Positions 12,701 through 24,700 of a DNA stretch of 64,000 nucleotides are shown here, one piece after another. The DNA is from Apostichopus japonicus (lineage: Eukaryota > Echinodermata > Holothuroidea > Aspidochirotida > Stichopodidae), in assembly GCF_037975245.1 (NCBI RefSeq), contig NC_092581.1, positions 1,066,501-1,130,500 on the forward strand, written 5' to 3'. The position numbers were made by a program, and so were the translations under genes. Each line of letters opens with the position of its first letter. Position 1 is the stretch's first letter. Below the pieces are notes generated by a model, which worked only from the letters and a program-made list of their open reading frames with translations, had not been told where the DNA came from and did not search any database.

Positions 12701-15700
12701 GCTTACATTGCTTATAACCATTTATCGAACATTTAACACGATCATGTGACCATAGCTAGGCAATATATAATATCCAAATGTGATATGCTACTCTTTCTAT
12801 TTATTGATGACAAGAAACAAAATAAATCAGGAAGGATTGTAGGGACGGAAAAGACAACACAGGACAAGAAAAAGAAAACTGAGGAAAAGGGAAGAAATGA
12901 AACTTAATGAAAACTTAAGAAACAAAGAAAGAGAAAAGGAAGTCAATAGAAACAAATGGAAAATAAAACCAAGGAGCGGCAGTAATAAAGCGGTAAAAAG
13001 ATTAGAACGTACTTCAACTGCTTGCTGAGCTGCCAGAGATATGAGGCCTGTCACCGCATCTTCCAGAGGTTCAAACGAACAATCGGCTTCATTTTCAAAC
13101 CTTGAATCACTGAGCTGCTTAATTGCACCAATGGCTGTACAAGAGAAACAATAGCAGAGAATGTATGACCGCTGGCAATGGACATCATAGCAAAATGGAC
13201 ACACAAAAAAATTAAAAAAATAAAATTGAAAAGTTAATAGTGGCTTTCAGATCAAGAAACCTTGAATTGTTGATGAAAATGGACAGGAAAATGTCCTGGT
13301 TATTGTGCTGAATGCTGATATCAATCGCATTTGTTGTTCTACCTTAGCAAAACCATGTCCAACTTTTCAGCAGATTTCCCATTATAATTAAGGTTAAAAC
13401 TAGACTGCGCGCAAATACAAAATGCTATCGTTTCTCTGCTCCTTTTTTTAGAAATCCACCACATAAGAACTTTTATCGCAAAAGACAAAATTTGAAAATA
13501 TCAGCTTCTGTTGAGCTGAAACTGCAACTCCCTTTCTCTGCAAAATTCCAACGAAATGGGGATGTTACATTTCTAAATGACTATAGACTGGACTGTTTCA
13601 GGATCTACTTTTCTGTACCATGATTCAAGTTGGTTAATAACACAAACCTTGATTAGGGTGGTTATTGCAAAGAGCCACTCGGAAGTTGAGGTAATGGGTG
13701 TAAGGATTCTTTGGGTCATACTTGATACAATCTCTAACAGCTTCTTCAGCCTGTTGGACACCAAAAGAAATTTGTCATTTGAAAAAAAAAAAAAAATCAT
13801 ATTTGTACAATAAGTTTGTGTATAGGTCTTCTGTACCAAGTCGGCAGTACAATGAATGTCTAATTTTGTATATAGAATTACCACAACAATATCTTGGGCT
13901 AGATACAGATTAGGATCTACCTGGGAATTTTTCAGCCGCTAGTATAGGCTCTGTTATGAGAATTCCAATCCCTCTACAAGTTTCCAACACTGAGAACTTG
14001 TCGTGGTTCTCTACCCTACTGCTCACTCTCTCTATGAATAAGACTCTATAAAACGGGCTGTACGGACACAATGGTAATTTATGGATATTTTGTTCAACTG
14101 AAGTCTTTGACTTCTGTTGTCCATAATTTATGTACATGGTCTCAGAGGCAACAGAGAAGCAGGAACAGCCAGCTAGGAAGAGACGCAGAATATTAGACCT
14201 ACTGTAAGTTTGGGGTACAAATAGGATATTCCTAACCAGAATATGTAAATTCAAACACTGGTACAGTGATCAGTGCAATATATACATATATACACAAATC
14301 GGCTCATAACCATATCATCCCGTTACTTTAAGGTCAACAGGTCAATTCATACATGTTGTTAATACTGGAGAATCTCACCTTTTGATACTGTTCAAGATTC
14401 AGGTGACAAGAGACTATGTTCCTCTGTAGTCGTGCCAAGTTATTGTGTTCCATCTCCTTGTAGCGGGTAAATATACCAAAAGAGAAGTTATACCAGACCA
14501 AAGCTGTGTTGAAGTCGTCTGCCTGTTTAGGAATATATACCAAAAGAGAAGTTATACCAGACCAATGCTGTGTTGAAGTCGTCTGCCTGTTTAGGAATAT
14601 ATACCATAAGAGAAGTTATACCAGACCAAGGCTGTGTTGAAGTCGTCTGCCTGTTTAGGAATATATACCATAAGAGAAGTTATACCAGACCAAAGCTGTG
14701 TTGAAGTCGTCTGCCTGTTTAGGAATATATACCATAAGAGAAGTTATACCAGACCAAAGCTGTGTTGAAGTCGTCTGCCTGTTTAGGAATATATACCATA
14801 AGAGAAGTTATACCAGACCAATGCTGTGTTGAAGTCGTCTGCCTGTTTAGGAATATATACCATAAGAGAAGTTATACCAGACCAAAGCTGTGTTGAAGTC
14901 GTCTGCCTGTTTAGGAATATATACCATAAGAGAAGTTATACCAGACCAAAGCTGTGTTGAAGTCATCTGCCTGTTTAGGAATATATACCATAAGAGAAGA
15001 ATTATACCAGACCAAAGCTGTGTTGAAGTCGTCTGCCTGTTTAGGAATATATACCAAAAGAGAAGTTATACCAGACCAAAGCTGTGTTGAAGTCGTCTGC
15101 CTGTTTAGGAATATATACCATAAGAGAAGAATTATACCAGACCAAAGCTGTGTTGAAGTCGTCTGCCTGTTTAGGAATATATACCAAAAGAGAAGTTATA
15201 CCAGACCAAAGCTGTGTTGAAGTCGTCTGCCTGTTTAGGAATATATACCAAAAGAGAAGTTATACCAGACCAAGGCTGTGTTGAAGTCATCTGCCTGTTT
15301 AGGAATATATACCATAAGAGAAGAATTATACCAGACCAAAGCTGTGTTGAAGTCGTCTGCCTGTTTAGGAATATATACCAAAAGAGAAGTTATACCAGAC
15401 CAAGGCTGTGTTGAAGTCGTCTGCCTGTTAAGGAATATATACCATAAGAGAAGTTATACCAGACCAAAGCTGTGTTGAAGTCGTCTGCCTGTTTAGGAAT
15501 ATATACCATAAGAGAAGTTATACCAGACCAAAGCTGTGTTGAAGTCGTCTGCCTGTTTAGGAATATAAACCATTAGAGAAGTTATACCAGACCAAAGCTG
15601 TGTTGAAGTCGTCTGCCTGTTTAGGAATATATACCATAAGAGAAGTTATACCAGACCAAAGCTGTGTTGAAGTCCTCTGCCTGTTTCAAATGAGACATTG

Positions 15701-18700
15701 GAAGGGTTTTGAGACTTGCTTAGCTTAATTATAGAAGTACAATGGAGAACTGACTAGGAAAAGTATAAACAATGGAACAGAACAAAGGAACTTTATGGCT
15801 AGAATGGGTCTCAAACTGGTGACTTTTGGACTTACAATACCCTGCACTCTACCAGCCCTTAGTTGAAAGCAATCTCTATAATATATTTACTGGCCAGGGC
15901 TGGTGTTATCAGTTAGAAGCCACAGCACCTTGCATACCTTGTAACTAGGGATTCCTGTCCCATCTTCATTCGATAACGATACAGAGAGAGGCAGGGAAGA
16001 AATTTAAGAGAAGGGTTTATCTTAGTCCATCCCAAGGGTTGGGAAACCAACAGAACCTAACAAAGTTTGACAATGGATGAACATTAACTTATATTATGCC
16101 TTCTCGTTTCCACAAGTGTTCTGAGAATTACGAGGCGGGCCTGTAAGTGTCGCCTGTGTCTGCCATTTAACAACAAACCTCAACTGACTATTGTACCAGT
16201 CCACTGCTTCTATCCTCTGAGCCATCTGGTTAGCTTGACTAATATGCAACAATAATACTGAGGCAATATTGTCTAACAAGATCATACCTCCATATCTTTT
16301 GAATATTGGACAGAAACTTTGCTTTGAAACAAGTCTGTTACATTTCTCTGTGGGTCAAGATATGGATCAAGCTGATAAAAGTCTTATTAATTAAATTAAG
16401 ACACTTGTTTTTGTCTAGTGATGAAAGACTTAATTTTGACTGAGTTACTACGGATAACTTTAATATGCAGTGTGAAAGTGTTGTTAATAGTCAGACTACC
16501 CAAATATCTTGTGCTTGTTTAATTGTAGTTTTATTGGTATGATGGGAGTTCATCCAATAATTACCACATCAGCTCTGGGTCTTAGACTATGGATTTATGA
16601 CTTTAGAAACAAAACAACATTTTTTATGAGAATGCAAATATCAAGTGAATCATTGATGATACTCATTTACATGTTTTTACCTCATATGAAATTGCCGCCT
16701 GTTCCCATAGCAACGAATGCAAAGTCCTCAGACTGCTTGAATCAAAGTTGACAGTAGATGAACCTGAAGACAGAAAAAGAAGAGAAAGTGCAACAAAATT
16801 TATATTACATCTCTTGCCTCACAAAGAAGATGTATTATTATTAGTTTTCATCTTTGACAACGGTTCTTTAACAACGGTTCTTTAACAATATTTCACTAAC
16901 CTGCACTGAGACAATCATTTAGGACATGCTGGACTTGTAGTAAGTCTTTGTTCTTTAACAATATTTCACTAACCTGCACTGAGACAATCATTTAGGATTT
17001 GCTGGACTTGTGGTAAGTCTTTGCTCTTTAATAGTATTTCAATCTGTAAAACTCTCAGCTTGCCCTCATCATCTTTGTTCTGGAAACGGTTACTCAACTT
17101 CCCACAGGTACCAACTGCTATGTCCAGTCTGGAAACAGAGAAATATCGGAGAATTCGAGACAACATGCTATGGCTTGACAACAGCAAAACTATATTACTA
17201 CCAAACATGGCATAAAGCACTTGCTGGTCAGTATACTTGCTTAAAAGCTGTCTGTAACACTGGCAGTCATAGGAGAGAGACATGCACACCCAACTTTTAA
17301 ACTAAGTACACACCAACTTCTTTTGATTTTGCATTCTAAATTTTTGAATATTTGTGACTGAGTTTCTTTGATGTAATACCTAACAATTAGTATGTTTATT
17401 TCTGCCAGTGCTAAGTGTTTTACTATATAAACCAGGTATGAGAGCAGAGGGTGCTACAAAGGACACATAAGGCTTTAAGTAGTCACTAGAACAGACTTAC
17501 TATCTAATACCAACAGTATGCAGGTAGGCACGGTCAGATTACCTATACCACACATGCCCACCACTCCCCCCTGACCCACCATTACCCTACTTCACCATTA
17601 CTGTGGCCCACCATTACCATGCCACACCATCAGCCTGCCCCACCACTACCCACTCACCCACCAAGTAATGAATATCATCCCATATCTGACCTGTTATGCT
17701 TGGTGAGAAGACGGATGGTTTGAGTAGCAACGTCAAGGTTCAACTCAGGGTGAGCCCAAAGTTCGTCAACAGCTTACAAAATGAAAAAATAAAATAAAAG
17801 AAGACTGTAATTAATTATGAAAGTTATTCCACATATCTCCAAACTTACTGGTATAGTGATATATATCATGCCAGTGGCGATACTTGCTACATGTCTGCCA
17901 TTCATACGCACTCTGATCTACCCTAGCCTAACAACATTCTTCTAATGTGCTACCATCCCCCTCCCTTCCCTGACCCAAACTAAGATCACAGCCCAGATCT
18001 TCCTCCCAGATCTACCCACTCCTCAAAGTGTATTGCTCAAACTACACATTAAACATTCATCCATCATACTCAGTCAACTAATCCATTTAGTACCTAACCT
18101 CTAACTGTAAGCAAATTGACTCTGCATTCATTGACCAATGAAACTATTTATTTGTTCATTTCAATTCTTACATTAAATGAAAGAGAACAGTGTGGATATG
18201 TCTACTAGTGAATTACTAATGATAATTTCTAAACAATTAGGCTGAGATACCTCAAATACAACCTGAAATTCAAAAACAAGAAAATGGAAAAACCAAAAGC
18301 AACCAACTCCCAATTTTGATTATAAATATTTTAATTTAGTTAATAACTCACCTGCTTGTAGCTTTGAACCAGCAGCTTTACTCAAGAGATTAATTTTGAC
18401 TTTGAGATGCAACCCTGCTGGATGGCTATGCTCCTAAGAAGGTATAAAAAACTAATCAACACCGCCGGAGATCATAAATATGACATCATACCAATGGTAA
18501 AACATAGCTTTCCTTTTTGGAATTCTAGTGATAATGTCAATAATTAACCATATGTGTGTTCTCTTAAAATATGAAAGTGCATCAATATACTAGTTATGAG
18601 GCCAAGAATTTCACAATTTTAACTACTTGTTACAAAAAAATGCAAGTGCCTAACAAATTGACTGGCTAAGATCATCCAGTTCACTGAAGTTACTGGCTTT

Positions 18701-21700
18701 CCCCTAGATTACAGCAACACATCAGTTACTTTACAAGTTTATGAGGGCAGCACAATAATTTTGGTGAAGATAGTAAGCAGTAGTAAAACTTGACTTGTAT
18801 CAGCTACGGAAATCATGATGGCCATTTTTTACGACTGTCATTCAATTTTTTTTAAAAATTCAGAATAATGCCAACTTAAATTCTCCAGTTGGTGAATTGT
18901 GTGTGATTAATTTCTTTGTCAAAAGAGCAAAAATTGTCTCCGTGCAACATGACTTTATAATTTTACTGAATCATTAGCATTAAAAAGTAGAAGCTCATTT
19001 GTTGAATAAATCTACAGTAGCCTCTTTGTGCCATTACGTCAAAAAGCTGTATAAATCTGGTTCATAAAAATGGGTTCTTTAAAATGCATCCTTTGCTGCA
19101 AAGTTTGGCATTCTTGTGGTCAGACTTACCGCATTAGCCAACCCAACAGCATTGATTGCCTTCTGCGCGTACTGCTCGGGGTCCCATTCTAGGTAAGCAG
19201 AAGCCAAGAGGCGAAGAATTTTGGCAAGTACACTGCCCTCTACTTCATGGTTACTTTTTCCCAGCTCATAGCTTTCTCTGTGAAAATCATTGGTTTAAAA
19301 AAGTTTTGTATTAGTTATTATCAACTTGTAAACAGATTTGACTGATGAAAGATGGATTTCAGTTACTTAATTGAAGTCATCAATCGATTTTTACTTCAGT
19401 GGCCCCCAAACCTGCATCGGGAAGGATGAACTCGAGCATAAGCTTTCACCGTATGCAAATGAAGCAAACCAAATGGTAATTAAAATTGTGGGACAAAGCA
19501 TGTTTTGACTCACTGAGTAGAGCAGTATGCTAAGAACAGTCCACTGGTTGTAACAACTTAACAAATGTCTACTATAATGGCAGGTCAAACAGAAAGATGG
19601 AGCTACATTTGTGTTTTAATGGATGCAAAGTATAGTCTGTGGTAGGTTAATGTATATTAGGATAATATTCTTGGTAAGAAAGAATTGAGTCATACCTAAA
19701 CCAATCCACACAAGGTGCATATTGGTGAGAAAGAATTGAGTCATACCCAAACCAATCCACACAAGGTGCATATTGGTGAGTACGAATTGAGTCATACCAA
19801 AACCAATCCACACAAGGTGCATATTGGTGACTAAGAATTGAGTCATACCCAAACCAATCCACACAAGGTGCATATTGGTGAGTACGAATTGAGTCATACC
19901 CAAACCAATCCACACAAGGTGCATATTGGTGAGTAAGAATTGAGTCATACCTAAACCAATCCACACAAGGTGCATATTGGTGAGTACGAATTGAGTCATA
20001 CCCAAACCAATCCACACAAGGTGCATATTGGTGAGTAAGAATTGAGTCATACCCAAACCAATCCACACAAGGTGCATATTGGTGAGTAAGAATTGAGTCA
20101 TACCTAAACCAATCCACACAAGGTGCGTATTGCTTCCTCTTCAGAGCATCAAAACCAAAGTTAAAGCATAGCATCGCCAAAATGTCTGACTGCATGGAAA
20201 AAGTAAACAGATTTAAATTTGCAGGGATTAATTTAGTGTTCAAATTTGTATAGCATTTTTAAAGTCTATGAATTTTGTCCCCTTATAAAGTTAATATCAA
20301 AAACTGCTGTTACTGATAACTTATTTCCTGACATATATTAAATAGCTTCAAGGAACACTCTCACACGTCATGGAATTTGTCTTTCTTGTTTTGTCGTCTC
20401 GGACTCCAGGCTTACACATCTTGTAAACATGAGCCTTCTTCTTTCAGAAGAGGGTATTCGGTAAACTAACCTCTTGAGGAAGAGCACCTACGAGAGTCTT
20501 TGCTTTCTTGATCCAATCATTAGCTTCTTCATACTCATCATGAGCTACGCACTGAGAAGATAGATATGAAATAATAAAGGTGAAAGATGAGAGCAAAAAA
20601 TATATGTATAAAAACAGATCAGTAGCCTTTCAGTTACCTTCACAAGGGCGTAGGAACCGGGGGGGGGGGGGGGGGGCTGGGGGTGCCAGCCCCCCAGTGA
20701 AAAATATGGGGGGGCGGAAGTATCATTCCGCCCCCCTGCTCCGCAAGTCAGAAAACCCCTTTTTCATTTCCAAATGAGAAAAAAATCTCATTTGGAGCAC
20801 CAAATTGCATTTAAGGCCAAGTGAAAATGCAAAATTCTTTACAAAATGGAGTGGGAGTTGAAGTGTGCTATATTGCACCAAATTGCATCCGAGGCCACCT
20901 GGAAATGCAAAAAAAATCCAAAGGGGAGGGGGACACCCCTCCCCTTAGACCCCTCCCCAGGCCGGCCATCAGTTTTCAGCCCCCCCCCCACTCAAAAGTA
21001 CCTTCCTACGCCACTGTACCTTCATAATAAACCCAGGAAAGGAACAAAACAAGGTCAAGTCCAGTAATGATATCTAAAAGTACAGCTCTGTAAGTTACAG
21101 GAAGATTATTATCAAGGATGCCACAAAATGAAGTACTAACATTAAAGATAAAACAGCCCGTTATTAAAGTTGTACATTGCAAAGTAACAAACAAACACAC
21201 TTGCAGGAAGTTCCAGTTTTGGAAAAAAGTAGAAGGCAACCTGCATCCATGACTCAATTCATCTACACTTAAGTAGGTATTTCATCTTAAATATTAAGCG
21301 ATGGGTTAATTTTGCACTAATACATATTTTCATGCATTAAAATCTATAGTTTTCATACCACTTGTGCTTTGCAGCAATAGACTTTGAATGCATCTCTCTG
21401 CAGGTCTTGCAGCCAACTTGCTTCAGGCATATCTTGTTGTTTAGTCAATCCCTCAGATGACAAGGATGTAAAGTCTAAACTATGAAGCATCTATGAATAA
21501 TGATATATGAGAAGGAAATATATAAAAGAGTGGCAGATAGTAATGTTTTACATAGCCTATATGTAAACTATAACATCTTTAATGTTACAAGTGTAATGCT
21601 ACACATAGCCTAGATATGCAAACTATAACATCATTAATGTTTCAAGTGTAATGCTTCACATAGCCTATATGCAAACTATAACATCATTAATGTTACAAGA

Positions 21701-24700
21701 GTAATGCCTCACATAGCCTATATGTAAACCATATAGTCCTTAATGTTACAAGAGTAGTGTTTCACATAGCCTATATATAAATCAAAACATCATTAATGTT
21801 ACAAGAGTAATGTTTCACATAGACTTATAAACATCATAGTAATGTTACAAGTGTAATGTTTCACATAGCCTATGTAAACTATAACATCATTAATGTTACA
21901 AGAGTATTGTTTCACATAGCCTCCTTTGTAAATCCTAACATCAGTTATGTTTACACAAGTGTAATTTTTCATAATAGCCATAACATCATAGTATTGCTAC
22001 AAGTGTAATGTTTCAAATAGCCTATGAAAGCATAACATCATAGTAACGTTACAAGTGTAATGTTTCACATAGCCTATGACACCTTAACATCTTATTAATG
22101 TTACAAGTGTGATGTTTCACATAGCCTAAGTAAATTAACCTTACTGTACATCATAGTAATGCTACAATGTATTTTAACTATTTTTTTATTGCATAGCATG
22201 TGTAAACCCTAACATCCAAATATTTTACATAGTCAATCTCTTGGGAGGAAATTCAACTTCAACAAATCTCAGAGCTGGATGACTTTAATTGAATGGAGGT
22301 TCAGGGGATAATTTATCCAGTATATGGCTTCGCAGAATAATATACAAAATGGTCAAATTGCTATACAATAAATGCAAAGATGTATGGTAGTTTTGTACAC
22401 AGCAACTATAGTTTTTCAGTTTCTTTTTATTATAAAATGTAAGCTAGAGAGCCTTCCAAACTGCCACGCAAAATTTTAACACCAAATTACTCACGAGATA
22501 TGTAATTTTGTTGTCACATTTTTTGTTATTTCTCATAAATCACTCAAACAGAAAGTGTGTTGTAGACTAGCATTTCCTTGACTTCACCTTCAAAACATTT
22601 GAGTAATTCTACAGCAAGATCTTCATCAAATATATCTATCAAGATGGTGTCTAGCTACTATAAGCTCACATAATTTGGTGCAAGTTTATCACAAAATATG
22701 TGCTACAATGCCATGTAATGAGTGCCCCGGGACACCCATGATGTCATCCATATTGCCATAGAAAGCATTGTGGTATGGTTAGAATGTCCTTTTGTACTCC
22801 ATGGTGCAAGTTAAAATAAGTTTAATGTATGTTTGAATTAGCTCACCTGCAGTGCAAGATTCAAGCACTGGTCTGCCATTTCTGGATTATCACATTCTAG
22901 GAAGTGAAGCAGACAAACATTTCCATGCAAAACTAAAAACAATTTACTAAAATTCCAAGAATCTATATGACCAAAATATGCTTCATACCGCCTGCCTCTG
23001 TCCCCCCCCCCCCCCCCTCAGCCCAAACCAAATTACTTCTTAAATATAAAATAAGCGATTGTAGTTATCAATAAAATTTCAAAGTATTGAACAACAAAAT
23101 TAATACTCAATCCCTATGTAGAGCCAACGTTTCCTCCAAAAATCCCTTAAATAATTGCCTCTGATATCGCATCATATCATAACATTATCTGCTTTTTGAT
23201 TCTTTAAGTGAACCTGAAAATTACTTACCGAGCCAATCACTCCCTGCTTTGCTCGTCATCTGAATATTGAAGTAAGAACATTGAGAGGAGAATATTTCAG
23301 GCTAACTAGGTTCATTGATCCACAGTCATGCTACTGTAAATAGTCTATAAGCCTTGTACTTAGAGCAACTGTTTGTGTTCAAAGGTGTTCCCATGCAAGT
23401 TACCATACCATTTTCTGTATTGAACCGTGCACCTGCTAGTAGCTCATTGCGTTTGAAGGCATTTCTTGATGTGACAGTGTTGTACCCTAGCCCTTCACCT
23501 AGAGCAACTGTACATGTTCACTTGAGGGTTCCACATAACATTGTGAACATTGAGCACTCTCTTATGAGTCTTGTACTGGTAGCATCAATGTTTGTTACCC
23601 AGAGGTCACTTGTTCGAATCCCCTACTAGTCATAAATTTCTTTGCGCTTTTCCATTGTCTAAAAATTGCCCAGTCAGTTATTCCATTATTCATATACTTA
23701 TGTAGCACCAATTTTTATTAGATTTACCAAGTTTGAAATATATACACATCAAACTAATATAGTAACCACTAAAATTGGTATGCAAAAAATGAATATGTAA
23801 CTATGGACTGAGTTTACTTTAGTGGAAGCATTTACTGTTCAATTTATGTCATTCAAGTTTAACAACCAGAGTTAAGTTTGTCTCCTTTTAAAATACTCAC
23901 ACTGAGGTGTCGTTTCAAGACTGCAAAGTTGGTGTTACCAAGACTACTTGCGACCGAAATATTACAAGCTAGATGTCTCACTGGGAGTAAAGAGAAAATG
24001 AGAAAAAGAGTAAACAGGAAACTACAGGAAACATTGTGTAAACTAAACTGACTGTATCAGCCAGACTGTACATGATTTAAAACTATCATGAATAATAAAA
24101 TGTTGCTTATATAGTATTGAAGTTCTGATATACAACTAGAGAGGACATTGACATGGCCAATTAAAGAATTTTACTATATTTTAAGATGTATCAATTGATA
24201 TTAAAGGTGAGTAAAACACACACTCTCTTGTACAATTCAAATGCTTTCTAAAATGCTTTTAGTAAGTCCTAAATATATCTTTTTCAATAATTTAATACAG
24301 CTAAAAATGTATGTAATTTTTTCAAAGATCACTTAGCAATCAAATCCTTCCAAACATAATCATAGAGTAATACAAAGATGGATGTTTGAATGTCTGTGGT
24401 GTAATGCCTCTTACTATATATCAACATACAATGAATGTTAGTTTTATGATGGGTGGAGGAGGGAGGGGGGGGGGAGATGGGTGGTAATGTGATGACAGTG
24501 GAGTTGGTTGTGGGTACTTATAGGCTAAGATTCTTGCATTTTCAAATTGTTCAAAGAGCCACCAAAAACAAATTATGTGCCAGGCCAAATTTTTGTAGTC
24601 TTCATTTCTCCTTCCTTTGAGCATATTATGAAAATGAAATTAGAATATACTATGTTTTATCCCATATTTTCACAGGCCCCCCCCCCTCCCTGACTGTATT

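Noticed and set aside
14890-15478. Several plus-strand frames with SSACLGIYT and DQSCVEVVCLF repeats
   Set aside because: They are antisense translations of the 64-bp minisatellite; the coding direction is minus.
14511-15690. Regular short repeats that resemble a CRISPR array
   Set aside because: Units are contiguous with no unique spacers, and the sequence is eukaryotic intron/exon. The 51-bp and 163-bp arrays were rejected for the same reason.
16094-16285. Minus-strand frame reading QRIEAVDWYNSQLR, similar to the TEX11 WYNFS block
   Set aside because: The exons at 16681-16763 and 14379-14522 join directly with correct phase and full family alignment, leaving no room for it. No consistent phase was found.
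19616-20119. Minus-strand frame with repeated HLVWIGLGMTQFLLTNM
   Set aside because: It is a shifted frame of the 51-bp array; the TEX11 exon frame (QYAPCVDWF) is the meaningful one.
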